Source of the DNA: DAIMZM01 sp036733985
GTDB lineage: Bacteria > Bacillota > Dehalobacteriia > UBA4068
Assembly (NCBI GenBank): GCA_036733985.1
Contig: DAIMZM010000018.1
Coordinates: 1-28,304 of the forward strand
Length of the DNA: 28,304 bases
Direction of reading: 5' to 3'
Positions 16,701 to 23,754 of the stretch are shown piece after piece; within the stretch, counting starts at the first letter, position 1, and each line of letters opens with the position of its first letter. A program made the translations under genes and the position numbers. A model generated the notes under the pieces. The model had not been told where the DNA came from. It worked only from the letters and a program-made list of their open reading frames with translations, and ran no database searches.

Positions 16701-19008
16701 GATTTACGAGGCGGCGAATATCAGCGCCGACAAGAAGACGGCCACAAAAAAGAACGATACTGATCTTTCCGGCAGCTTTACCTTCGCAAAGAAGGATGCG
16801 GACGGTTTCAGCTTCACCATCCCTGACAAAGGAAACGAAACCTACGGCCACCTGGCCGCCAAGCCGCTGCTGGTCACCTTCGACACCCTAATTATCAGTG
16901 ACACTTTTGTCCACAAGGATAATATGGCCAACAGCGTCACCCTGGCCTGGGGTGAAGATCGTTCTGCTAGTACCGGTGATGAAAAAGCCGAGGGCGCGGT
17001 GAGTTTTGACGCAGAAAACTTTATCACCAGCAGCAAAACGCCGCTGCTGCAAATCGTCAAAACCAGCGTCAACAGCGCCTATAACGGTATAGACAATCCG
17101 CTGTTCCGGCTGGGCGGCGCTGAATTCACCCTGACGCTGATGAAAGAAAGTGGCGGTGGTTGGGTGCCGGATGGCGGAGCCGAGACGAAGACAACTTCCG
17201 CCAAGGGCATTGCCAGCTTCCTCTTCCTGAACAAGGGTAAGCTGTACAAATTAGAGGAAACCGGGGTCCCCGCCGGTTACGTGAAATACGCCGACCAATA
17301 CTTCATTTTCACGGATCATAACGTTACCTTAGGCAATGGCTATCCTCAGCCTCTTCACCAGATAAAGGCTGACGAGAAAGGCTACTTCAGCGGGAAGCGG
17401 ATCATTGAAAATACCACCACGGATTCCAGCGGCAACGGCCTGGACTTCTCCTTTAACAAGCGTACCGACGGCGGCGGCAGCGTCGACCAGAATCTTCCCG
17501 GCGTGTCTTTCAGTCTGGTGGATAAGGCGGGGAAACTCAAGGATCAGCCCAGCACTAGCTATGTGGACGGCGTTGTGTCTTTCACCAATGTGGACCCTGG
17601 CAACTATTGGCTGAAGGAATTAAACACCCCCGCCAACTTTAAGCCCCTGGGCAGCATCACCGTTCAGGTGAACGCGAATAAGACCGTCTCCATCAGCGGG
17701 CCTGGTGTAATCTCGCCCGGCGACGACGGGCTTTATTCCGTCACCAATACCTATATACGGGGCCGTGTTTCCCTGGGCAAGACGGACAGCGTTGACGGCC
17801 GGCAGGTTTCCGGCGCGGAGTTTACGGTGTACGCGGACGGCAAAACCGTTCCCGCCGCCTACCTGGTGGAGAGCGGAAGCGGCACCGGCATGTATGTGCT
17901 TTCCGATACCAATGGGGCTGGTCAAACAGCTGCGGATACCAATAGCCGGGGCGACGCTTACCTGAGCGAACAGGGCGGCGTCTGGCAGTTGCTCCACGGC
18001 GCCTATTATGTGAAAGAAACCAAGACCCCCGCCGGCTATCTGGCGGATACCACAGAGCACTCTTTCACCATCTCCACAGACGGTGCGACTGTGAACATAT
18101 ACAATAACACAGAGAACAACGCCTTTACCAATGAGCCCTGCGGCATTATCCGGGGCCTGAAGACTACCCCAAGCGATAAACCTCTGAAAAACGCGGTGAT
18201 CGGCCTGAGCGGTACAACCAGAGGCGGCGCTGATTATACGGATACCGCCATCAGCGGAGCGGACGGCAGCTTTGGATTCCGGGAGGTCCCCTATGGCACT
18301 TATACCATCGCGGAAACCTCCGCGCCCTCCGGCTATCTGCTGAACAGGGTTACCAAGTACACGGTGACCGTGGATCAGAACGGTACCGACATTACCAAGG
18401 ATAACGCAGGCAAAGACATCGTCATCGAAAACGAGCCCCGGGAGGAGAAAGAGGAGACCGCCGGCGTCACCATCAGGAAGACTTCCGACGACGGCGTGCT
18501 GAAAGGCTTCACCTTCGTCATCACCGGCAAAGACGGCTTCTATGAGGAATATACCACCAACTCCCAGGGGCGGATCCGGATCAACGGCCTGAAACCGGGC
18601 ACCTATACGGTGTACGAAAAGGAAACCGAAATGACCGTGGGCCAGTACTTGCTGCCCAACGCGGAGACGGTGAAGCTGACCCTGGACGGGGCCGAGCTGA
18701 ATGTCCACAATAAGCGTATTCCTCCCTCCACGCCGCCTGGGCCGGATGATCCCGGCACCCCCGATACCCCTGGCACAAACATTGACGACCCGAATGTGCC
18801 CGGCGGCACCACCAATCCCGGCACCCCCGGTACCCCCGGCACCAACATTAACGACCCGAACGTGCCCGGCGGCACCTTGGCCGCCGGCCAAGGTTACGGG
18901 CCAAAAACCGGCTTCAGCCTGATGGATCTGATCTGGCCCCTGGTATTCGCCATCTCCCTGGTGGGCTTAAGCGGCTGCCTGGTGATACTGGCCAAGGGAC
19001 GCAGATGA
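13732..19008 (+). CDS. Large cell-wall-anchored adhesin with CnaB/SpaA-type domains
   Basis: This secreted surface protein is 1758 residues from ATG 13732; a GTG at 13720 is also possible, but GGAG at 13717-13720 would overlap it. The signal peptide is K-rich with a hydrophobic stretch to about residue 25. Residues about 250-1090 hold several Ig-like modules sharing a W-x-(I/F)-x-x-N strand and a later (V/A)-T-x-(V/D)-L type strand (TWNFMVNQ, KWQITFNG, TWSILLNK). Residues about 1105-1660 hold five CnaB (SpaA) domains, starting near LQIVKTS, LDFSFNKRTD, VSLGKTD, IRGLKTT and VTIRKTS; most show the Lys and the later E-T/E-x isopeptide residues. Then come a Pro/Gly stalk, the sorting signal GPKTG (about 1723-1727), a membrane helix and tail KGRR. 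It should be linked to peptidoglycan by the adjacent sortase and bind a host or matrix partner. Confidence 0.9.
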   Translation: MKSKSWLKVVALFVFAFLLMLPFRMTALGDGSSDKLNLLSLADITPDPTLETGNPFSSLTLQASTNDDKKEVKLKMQFRLSDQFLRAQARSIITDLLEDKDPEDIDGLLNDMDDEKLPTISYSFSYAVDNTNEAFANLASQFDGETIDLITSGSNPEKIGEYTVTWDAVNSKFNVKVTFEKKVYNRSDVYGGADLTMTLNGSGAGESEPTLEEKEGKITLTVDYDGGGSGGEPSDSAYALGKTLAARDQDNPSFKYTVTATADNSEDNTVQLNGKTLIDPIPKGLEVVGVTYNGQPLAEGEAAGNYQITADDELSFTFPAEGDPILSAQFVVETQLTAAQYAEFMAEQYGDEWSFSNTAYLYDGTTPDPLAKSDKVTDSFKGTFMTKSGREVGVNGGEYLWTINAHTYFTSTGHVYLVDTIEGIDDTHMYNELGEDPKYVEFTVNDEEQPRKAKKIEGGIAYDNLTAAQITVLLTELEDTYAGVYYEVGDSAVLIMPLDNDDLNRPLTVAYTTKVQDIPLTDTNEDGVADNTGAAFGTRDLTNAATMLWDQLSYQGPGGPGTGGEIPPGEAGGLEFSIEKTVQAGYTLLKKTAGKYNSTNRIMTWNFMVNQAGQEMTDVVVTDVLNDYVQIFKSLAAEIQTLNANGTTINTEPVTISEGEAKANNKGQYYELIPSTPAGETTLKIHLGTIDETELYRLTLKTTVIDPKILSKDKENLTNTASISAKIGGLQVGLDSKVGSKLTNARLEKKALGSYDFTNHTLKWQITFNGSHAPLQSGATLTDNLPEGVTFEELLSVERIPYTGESGAETLEHIAFPSGVNTTTATFTDGFKIELDYTPLTPDGYSKDILLFTFTPSGTDDFKDSFVFEFTTTVDDDFRRDHFVDLPNERFKSETFENKCTLDAFVTNPAGGTHVPSTIIVDATHTVDAPPAEKWGQYYNKVYNQHGLNLGEIPYITWSILLNKDAVDMSGVTVSDVLKDWFELVPESLEIYEAANISADKKTATKKNDTDLSGSFTFAKKDADGFSFTIPDKGNETYGHLAAKPLLVTFDTLIISDTFVHKDNMANSVTLAWGEDRSASTGDEKAEGAVSFDAENFITSSKTPLLQIVKTSVNSAYNGIDNPLFRLGGAEFTLTLMKESGGGWVPDGGAETKTTSAKGIASFLFLNKGKLYKLEETGVPAGYVKYADQYFIFTDHNVTLGNGYPQPLHQIKADEKGYFSGKRIIENTTTDSSGNGLDFSFNKRTDGGGSVDQNLPGVSFSLVDKAGKLKDQPSTSYVDGVVSFTNVDPGNYWLKELNTPANFKPLGSITVQVNANKTVSISGPGVISPGDDGLYSVTNTYIRGRVSLGKTDSVDGRQVSGAEFTVYADGKTVPAAYLVESGSGTGMYVLSDTNGAGQTAADTNSRGDAYLSEQGGVWQLLHGAYYVKETKTPAGYLADTTEHSFTISTDGATVNIYNNTENNAFTNEPCGIIRGLKTTPSDKPLKNAVIGLSGTTRGGADYTDTAISGADGSFGFREVPYGTYTIAETSAPSGYLLNRVTKYTVTVDQNGTDITKDNAGKDIVIENEPREEKEETAGVTIRKTSDDGVLKGFTFVITGKDGFYEEYTTNSQGRIRINGLKPGTYTVYEKETEMTVGQYLLPNAETVKLTLDGAELNVHNKRIPPSTPPGPDDPGTPDTPGTNIDDPNVPGGTTNPGTPGTPGTNINDPNVPGGTLAAGQGYGPKTGFSLMDLIWPLVFAISLVGLSGCLVILAKGRR
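18751..18882 (+). repeat. Two 66-bp tandem repeats in the adhesin stalk
   Basis: Units 18751-18816 and 18817-18882 encode the 22-residue pattern PGTPxTPGTNIxDPNVPGGT plus two variable residues. They differ at few bases and code for the proline/glycine-rich spacer that lifts the adhesin off the wall. Copy number could change by slippage. Confidence 0.85.
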
Positions 19009-19769
19009 GAAAATCCCTTTTAGCGATCCTGATCGGCGTCTTTTGCCTGGGCGTCATCGTTTCCGGCAATGTGATCATCTTCCAGAACCGGAATAAGGCC
19101 CGGGCCGTGGCGTCTTTCGTGGAGCTGCGCCGGGAGCTGCCTGTAGCCGATACAGCCGGCAGCGGTCAGCCGGAGGCCTTGGCAATCACGCCGGAAAGCG
19201 CTTATAGCGGGCTGCTGGCGGAAAATCCGGATCTGGCGGGCTGGCTGAAAATCAGCGGCACCACCATTGATTATCCGGTGATGCACACCCCGGAGGAACC
19301 GGAGTTTTACCTGAACCATGGCTTTGATAAAGCCCGCAGCGTTTACGGCGTACCCTTCCTGGACGCTGCTTGTGATCCCCGGGCAGGGGGCAATCTGATC
19401 GTCTACGGCCATAATATGGCGGACGGGCAGATGTTCGCCCCGCTGCTGGATTATTGGGACCCGGATTTTTACCGGCAGCATCAGTTGATCAATTTTGATA
19501 CGCCGGCCGCCTTTGGCCTGTATCAAATCGCCGCTGTTTTGCAAGTGACGGTCACCAAGGCCGACCCGGAGGGCGTGGATCTGGCCCGGTTCGCCAGCTT
19601 TGACGACGAGGCGGCGTTTGCCGCTTTCCAGGAGATCCTGGCCCGGGACGCCCTTTATGATACCGGGGAGAGCCTGGGGTTCGGCGATCATTTGCTGATC
19701 CTCTCCACCTGTGAGTATTCCGAGGCCAACGGCCGGATGGTGCTGGTGGCGAAAAGGCTGGCGGAGTAA
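19005..19769 (+). CDS. srtB: Class B sortase
   Basis: Sortases cut the sorting signal of secreted proteins between Thr and Gly and join them to the cell wall. This 254-residue protein has an N-terminal membrane anchor (about residues 4-26), then a sortase domain with DYPVMHTPEEPEFYLNHGF, the catalytic His136 in YGHNM, Cys236 in LSTCEY and Arg244 in GRMVLVAK. DGQMFAPLLDYWDPDFYRQH and the helix-rich insert before the Cys place it in class B rather than A, C or D. Its ATG overlaps the adhesin stop by four bases, so the two are co-translated and the adhesin (GPKTG) is the obvious substrate. Clostridioides difficile SrtB is known to use (S/P)PxTG signals, which fits. Confidence 0.93.
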   Translation: MRKSLLAILIGVFCLGVIVSGNVIIFQNRNKARAVASFVELRRELPVADTAGSGQPEALAITPESAYSGLLAENPDLAGWLKISGTTIDYPVMHTPEEPEFYLNHGFDKARSVYGVPFLDAACDPRAGGNLIVYGHNMADGQMFAPLLDYWDPDFYRQHQLINFDTPAAFGLYQIAAVLQVTVTKADPEGVDLARFASFDDEAAFAAFQEILARDALYDTGESLGFGDHLLILSTCEYSEANGRMVLVAKRLAE

Positions 19770-19791
19770 GCGATTTTGAAGTAACTTTTTT

Positions 19792-19822
19792 AGCAGAGAG
19801 CGGCTTTCAGCAGCTCTCTGCT
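19792..19822. repeat. Perfect hairpin after the sortase gene
   Basis: AGCAGAGAGC (19792-19801) pairs with GCTCTCTGCT (19813-19822) around an 11-base loop. The T run is before, not after, the stem, so it is not a standard terminator for the sortase; it might be an mRNA processing or stability element. Confidence 0.55.
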
Positions 19823-19872
19823 GCTCTGGTAGCGGGCTTTTCCCTGCCGCGGCCGAATGAGGGGGGCAAAAC

Positions 19873-20145
19873 ATGGGCGGCTATATCTGGTATTACCTGG
19901 CTGCTATCGGGCTCTTGGCCCTCATTCTGACAGCCTATGATAAATGGGCTGCCCGAAAAGGGAGGCTGCAGCGGGTCCGGGAGCGGACGCTGCTGGCAGT
20001 GGGGGCCTTGGGCGGCGCTTTGCCCATGTATGTGATGATGCGGCTGATCCGGCATAAAACGAAGCATAAACGGTTTATGCTGGGACTGCCCCTGATTATC
20101 CTCCTGCAGCTGGCGGCTGCGCTGTACTTTAAACCCGGCGTTTGA
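19873..20145 (+). CDS. DUF1294 family small membrane protein
   Basis: A 90-residue protein with two or three membrane helices: one near residues 4-22, one near 40-58, and one at 68-86. The family pattern is clear: TAYDKWAARKGRLQRVRERTLL, then GALGGALPMYVMMRLIRHKTKHKRFMLGLPL (D-K-x-A and the R-H-K-T-x-x-x-x-F motif). The function of DUF1294 proteins is unknown. GAGGGGGGC shortly before the ATG at 19873 serves as the ribosome site. It is 103 bases after the sortase gene and before a strong terminator, so it may be read through from the adhesin operon. Confidence 0.85.
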   Translation: MGGYIWYYLAAIGLLALILTAYDKWAARKGRLQRVRERTLLAVGALGGALPMYVMMRLIRHKTKHKRFMLGLPLIILLQLAAALYFKPGV

Positions 20146-20157
20146 CGCCGCTTGCTA

Positions 20158-20194
20158 AAAGCGCCGTCCCCGAATAAACCGGAGACGGCGCTTT
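20158..20194. terminator. Bidirectional terminator between DUF1294 and DUF1508 genes
   Basis: AAAGCGCCGTC (20158-20168) pairs with GACGGCGCTTT (20184-20194) around a 15-base loop. T-rich sequence lies on both outer sides, so it can end transcripts of the DUF1294 gene and of the convergent DUF1508 gene. Confidence 0.8.
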
Positions 20195-20234
20195 GATAGA
20201 GATATGACAGTAAAGCTGGGACAGTTAAGTAGAA

Positions 20235-20612
20235 TCAGATTCTGACCACCTGGGCTTCCAGGGCATTTTTCTGGATATTGGCGACGCCCTTCACACAAGC
20301 GGATTTGCTGGCATAGCCTGCAGAGAGGGCGATGATCTCCCCATTACGGGCGATCAGGCGGAACCGGTAAGCGCCGGCTGGATCCAGGTAAATCTGAAAC
20401 TTAGGATTGGTCAGCCTGGGCCTGCTTTCATCGGTGCTGTCATCCAGCTTGCCGGTAAGGCTGTTTCTTCTGACGCTTTCCACGCCGCCCAGGCAGGAGT
20501 TCTCGGAAGCATAAATACCGGACGAGACGATAACTTGTCCATTATTGGCTTTTAGCACAAATTTATAACCAGTGCCGGCCTCCGAGACGACAAATTTCCC
20601 CATGGCATTCAC
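20235..20612 (-). CDS. DUF1508 (YegP-like) protein with two repeats
   Basis: This 125-residue soluble protein consists of two copies of the DUF1508 repeat: GKFVVSEAGTGYKFVLKANNGQVI...ASENSCLGGVESVRRN and PKFQIYLDPAGAYRFRLIARNGEII...ASKSACVKGVANIQKN. Each has the Y/F-x-F-x-L-x-A-x-N-G-x-x-I strand pair and the short helix ending G-V-x-S/N-V/I-x-x-N. YegP-type proteins are small and of unknown function. Translation may begin at ATG 20612 (five bases after AAGGA) or at ATG 20603 (MGKFVV, the usual family N-terminus). A good promoter lies just upstream. It is a single-gene transcript ending at the shared terminator. Confidence 0.88.
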   Translation of the reverse strand: MNAMGKFVVSEAGTGYKFVLKANNGQVIVSSGIYASENSCLGGVESVRRNSLTGKLDDSTDESRPRLTNPKFQIYLDPAGAYRFRLIARNGEIIALSAGYASKSACVKGVANIQKNALEAQVVRI

Positions 20613-20633
20613 TTCCTTATACTTTCTAGGAAT

Positions 20634-20662
20634 ATTTTAGCAGTCCCTGTCAAAATAGTCAA
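20634..20662 (-). promoter_or_regulatory. Promoter of the DUF1508 gene
   Basis: On the minus strand TTGACT (20657-20662) and TAAAAT (20634-20639) are 17 bases apart, giving a leader of about 20 bases. Confidence 0.7.
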
Positions 20663-20696
20663 GAACAGCGCCGCTAAAAAGCGCCGGAAGGCTGAT

Positions 20697-20724
20697 TTTA
20701 CTTTTTGCCGGACTATGATATAAT
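20697..20724 (+). promoter_or_regulatory. Promoter of the GNAT/CDF gene pair
   Basis: TTTACT (20697-20702) and a perfect TATAAT (20719-20724) with a 16-base spacer lie about 80 bases before the acetyltransferase gene. It is back-to-back with the DUF1508 promoter. Confidence 0.6.
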
Positions 20725-20805
20725 CAAAAGAATTACCGCCCTCTTCGGCAGCAGGCCTGGCCCAGTCTTCCTGCTTGCGGAAGCAAAAGGATATGGTGAT
20801 GGAAA

Positions 20806-21384
20806 ATGCATATGCTAAAGCTTAATGGGCAGCAAATCGCCCTGATTTATGAAGGCCAAATGCGGCGGGATTTTAAGCCCCAGGGATTGAAGCCCCTGGA
20901 ACTGCTGCTCCGGCTGGAGCAGGCCGGGCGCTACGGGGGCTATGGTTTTTATGAAGGCGATGCATTGCTGGGCTACGCCCTGCTGGCTTATGCCGAGCAA
21001 AGCCCGGATGTGCTGCTGGATTATTTTGCCGTTTGCCCGACCCGGCGTAACCAGGGCCTGGGCCAGAGATTCCTGACCCAGCTTATTACGGAGCTGAGCG
21101 GCGATTACCGGGCGCTGCTGCTGGAGGTGGCGGATCCCCGCTATGGCCGGGAGGCGGCGGATCAGGATCTAAACCGCCGCCGCATTGATTTCTACCGGCG
21201 CTGCGGTGTGGAATTGCGGGATTTAGGCTGCTGTGTGCAGGATGAACATTATGTGATGATGGTCAAACCTTTGGCCGGGGCGGTGGATGATTGCCAGATC
21301 CAAGCCTCCCTCACGGATATTTACACCGCCTTCTTCGGCGTGGCGCATTTAGCGGAGAAAGTGGTTTTTGGAGAAGAGAAATGA
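20806..21384 (+). CDS. GNAT-family N-acetyltransferase
   Basis: A 192-residue protein with the GNAT core: VLLDYFAVCPTRRNQGLGQRFLTQLI, where RRNQGLGQ is the acetyl-CoA loop, then ALLLEVADP and the motif-B like RRIDFYRRCGV. The sequence around MMVKPL ends the core and a 30-residue tail follows. The substrate is unknown. The start ATG at 20806 is ambiguous: the ribosome site is poor (GGTGATGGAAA), and a second ATG lies two codons on. The last codons overlap the cation diffusion facilitator start (ATGA), implying co-translation, though a joint function is not evident. Confidence 0.83.
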   Translation: MHMLKLNGQQIALIYEGQMRRDFKPQGLKPLELLLRLEQAGRYGGYGFYEGDALLGYALLAYAEQSPDVLLDYFAVCPTRRNQGLGQRFLTQLITELSGDYRALLLEVADPRYGREAADQDLNRRRIDFYRRCGVELRDLGCCVQDEHYVMMVKPLAGAVDDCQIQASLTDIYTAFFGVAHLAEKVVFGEEK

Positions 21385-22553
21385 TCACGATTCTATCCCG
21401 GCTGTTCATCGGCAATCCCCAGGATTATACCAATCCTCAGGTACGGCGGAGCTATGGCATGCTTTGCGGCGGCCTGGGGATTTTCCTCAATCTGCTGCTG
21501 ACCGGGGCCAAGCTGCTGGCCGGGACCTGGAGCGGCTCCATTGCCATTACGGCTGACGCTCTGAATAATCTCTCCGACGCGGTTTCCTCCGTCATCACCC
21601 TGATCGGCTTCCGCATGTCCGGCCGGGTCTCAGACCAGGAGCATCCCTTCGGCCATGGGCGTATCGAGTATGTTTCCGGGCTGATCGTAGCCATGGCCAT
21701 TATCATGGTGGGCCTGGAATTGCTGAAAGGTTCGCTGGAAAAAATCACCCACCCGGCCCCGGTAGCATTCAGCTTGCCGGCCCTGTTCATCCTGCTGGCG
21801 GCGATCTCCGTCAAGCTGTATATGCTGTTTTATAACCGGCGTATCGGACAAAAGATCAGCTCCGCCGCGATGAAAGCCGTGGCTATGGATAGCCTGGCAG
21901 ATAGCGTAGCCACCGTTGTGGCGCTCCTGGGCATGCTGGCCGGCCATTGGTTCAGCCTGAATATCGACGGCTATTGCGGCCTGCTGGTTTCTTTGTTCAT
22001 CATCTATACCGGCGGCATGACCGCCCGGGATATCATCTCCCCCTTGCTGGGGCAGGCGCCGGACCCGGATTATGTGCGCCGGATCAAACGGCTGGTGCTG
22101 GCCCATCCGCAAATCACCGGCGTCCATGACCTGATCGTCCATGATTACGGCCCAGGGAACCGCATGGTCTCTCTCCATGCGGAAGTGCCTGCGGAAGGGG
22201 ACATCCTGGAACTTCATGACGCGGTGGATCATATTGAAAACGAATTAAGGCGGGATCTGGGCTGCCAAGCGGTGATCCATATGGATCCGGTGCGCACCAA
22301 TGATCCGGAGACCAATCAAACCCGCCAGGCCATCTTACAGAGGCTGATCCTCTGGAACAGCCAGGTCTCCCTGCATGATTTTCGCATGGTTCCCGGCCCC
22401 AGCCATTGCAATGTAATTTTCGACGTGGTGGTTCCCTATGGGATGGAACTCAGCGAGGCGGAAATACAAAGCCAGGTGAAGGCGCTGGTCAGGGAAGTGG
22501 GCACGGATTTGGTGGCGGTGGTGGAAGTGGACCGCCCTTATAGCTACGAATAG
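21381..22553 (+). CDS. Cation diffusion facilitator family transporter
   Basis: A 390-residue metal-ion/proton antiporter of the CDF family. It has six membrane segments in residues 25-215 and a cytoplasmic dimerisation domain (about 225-310: VHDLIVHDYGPGNRMVSLHAEV). Family motifs: ADALNNLSDAVSSVI (residues 58-72), HPFGHGRIEY (88-97) and MDSLADSVATVVALLG. The two metal-site patterns read N-x-x-x-D (N62/D66) and D-x-x-x-D, as in manganese-exporting members, rather than H-x-x-x-D of many zinc exporters; manganese or iron is thus more likely, but this is an inference. ATG 21381 is chosen over upstream in-frame codons because GGAGAAGAG precedes it and it overlaps the previous stop. Confidence 0.9.
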   Translation: MITILSRLFIGNPQDYTNPQVRRSYGMLCGGLGIFLNLLLTGAKLLAGTWSGSIAITADALNNLSDAVSSVITLIGFRMSGRVSDQEHPFGHGRIEYVSGLIVAMAIIMVGLELLKGSLEKITHPAPVAFSLPALFILLAAISVKLYMLFYNRRIGQKISSAAMKAVAMDSLADSVATVVALLGMLAGHWFSLNIDGYCGLLVSLFIIYTGGMTARDIISPLLGQAPDPDYVRRIKRLVLAHPQITGVHDLIVHDYGPGNRMVSLHAEVPAEGDILELHDAVDHIENELRRDLGCQAVIHMDPVRTNDPETNQTRQAILQRLILWNSQVSLHDFRMVPGPSHCNVIFDVVVPYGMELSEAEIQSQVKALVREVGTDLVAVVEVDRPYSYE

Positions 22554-22597
22554 CTTTGCCCGCCGGACCCTGATCCCGGATTTATCAGCAAAATATC

Positions 22598-22622
22598 AGA
22601 GAGGGCAGGCCAGGCTCTCTTT
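22598..22622 (+). terminator. Possible weak terminator after the CDF gene
   Basis: AGAGAG (22598-22603) pairs with CTCTCT (22615-22620) with an 11-base loop, followed by only TT. It overlaps the next promoter's -35 box. Confidence 0.35.
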
Positions 22623-22648
22623 CCATCCCCAGGTTTTCATGGTATAAT
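22620..22648 (+). promoter_or_regulatory. Promoter of the prepilin-like/serine deaminase operon
   Basis: TTTCCA (22620-22625) and a perfect TATAAT (22643-22648) are 17 bases apart. A hairpin, AGCCGC (22677-22682) with GCGGCT (22697-22702), lies in the roughly 95-base leader that follows. Confidence 0.65.
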
Positions 22649-22748
22649 AGCTGTACAAGCCGAAATCTCAAATCGTAGCCGCCGTCAGCTGTGGCAGCGG
22701 CTGTTTAGATGCATATAGGTGCATAAACGAGAAGAGCAGGGGGCGCCT

Positions 22749-23228
22749 ATGTTTTCCGGCCGTTCCGCTTCTGAAAAACCGCCTGGCAAAGTGCTGTTGG
22801 AGCTTTTCACCATTGCGGTCATTTTAGCTGTTATGGTTTTAGCGCTGCTGCCCCAGCTGAAGGCATATGGTTTTTCCGCCCGGCAACGGGTGTCTGTAGA
22901 TCAATGCGGCGCGGCTGTGCTGGCTGCACAAACCCTGGCCAGCGAAATTTATGCCCTAGGCGCGGTACAGGCGGAAACCAGGGAAGGCCTAACCGTCACC
23001 CTGCGCCGCCGGGATATCTGCACTGACCGGCAAATCAGCGCGGACACGGATCTGGGCCGGGATTTCTCTGCCGCTGTGGCCCAGCTTTCCGGTGCAGGCG
23101 GCCAGGTTCAGGCCGTCAGGGTCAACCGGGACGGCGTCCTGGCCGCCCTGACCTTTATCAGCACCAACCTGGATACCGTTTATTATAGCGGCGGCGACTA
23201 TTGCTTCGTAGCGGAGGAAGAATTATGA
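22749..23228 (+). CDS. Putative secreted protein with prepilin-like N-terminus
   Basis: This 159-residue protein is not recognised as a known family. Its N-terminus looks like a type IV prepilin: a short basic leader ending in Gly13, then KVLLELFTIAVILAVMVLALL, with Glu18 at the +5 position and a single hydrophobic helix (about 15-36). The rest is soluble in character with two cysteines in the ectodomain (about C49 and C96) plus CF near the end. This resembles minor pseudopilins, but +1 is Lys rather than Phe/Met, and no pilin peptidase or assembly genes are nearby. Start: ATG 22749 is preferred, AGGGGG lying five bases upstream; a GTG at 22719 is possible. It overlaps the next acetyltransferase gene by four bases. 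Confidence 0.6.
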   Translation: MFSGRSASEKPPGKVLLELFTIAVILAVMVLALLPQLKAYGFSARQRVSVDQCGAAVLAAQTLASEIYALGAVQAETREGLTVTLRRRDICTDRQISADTDLGRDFSAAVAQLSGAGGQVQAVRVNRDGVLAALTFISTNLDTVYYSGGDYCFVAEEEL

Positions 23229-23737
23229 TACGCGACGCAGTTGCCTCAGACGGGGCGGCTCTTTCAGAGATTTACAATTATTATATCCGCCATAGCGACT
23301 GTACCTTTGAAACGGAGAGTTTAAGCCCGGAGCAGATGACTTGCCGGATCCAGGATTCACAGGACCGGGGCGATCCCTGGCTGGTGCTGGAAGATGCCGG
23401 GCGGATCTGGGGCTATGCTTATGCCTGTCAGTTCCGGGCGCGCCAGGCCTACCGGTATACCTGCGAAGGCTCGGTCTATTGCCGCCGGGACAGCCTGGGA
23501 CGCCGTCTGGGGCAGCAGCTCTTCCAGGCGCTGATTGACCGCTTGCGCCGGGACGGGCGTTATTATATGCTGGTCGGCGTCATTTCCGGCACGAATCAGC
23601 CCAGCATCCAGCTTTGTGAAAGGCTGGGGCTGACCTTTGCCTGCGTCCTGCCGAAGGTGGGCCGGAAAAACGGCAAATGGCTGGATACGGTTTATTATTA
23701 CTTACAACTGCAGGATCACAATACGCTAAGTGATTAA
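23225..23737 (+). CDS. MnaT/phosphinothricin-type N-acetyltransferase
   Basis: A 170-residue GNAT enzyme of the YncA/Pat type, which acetylates the amino group of certain amino acids such as methionine analogues or phosphinothricin. Family features in order: IRDAVASDGAALSEIYNYYI, CTFETESLSPEQM, PWLVLE, GYAYACQFRARQAYRYTCEGSVYCRRD, the CoA loop (here LGRRLGQQLF) and SGTNQPSIQLCERLGLTFA, then VGRKNGKWLDTVYYYL. Two usual loop glycines are replaced, so cofactor binding may be altered. ATG 23225 overlaps the previous stop and follows GGAGGAAG. The downstream serine deaminase starts 17 bases after the stop. Confidence 0.87.
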   Translation: MIRDAVASDGAALSEIYNYYIRHSDCTFETESLSPEQMTCRIQDSQDRGDPWLVLEDAGRIWGYAYACQFRARQAYRYTCEGSVYCRRDSLGRRLGQQLFQALIDRLRRDGRYYMLVGVISGTNQPSIQLCERLGLTFACVLPKVGRKNGKWLDTVYYYLQLQDHNTLSD

Positions 23738-23754
23738 GGAGATTGAAAAAACCC

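Noticed and set aside
17620..18891. 423-codon open frame opposite the CnaB domains
   Set aside because: Gly/Ala/Val-rich low-complexity translation, an artefact of the GC-rich repeat on the other strand.
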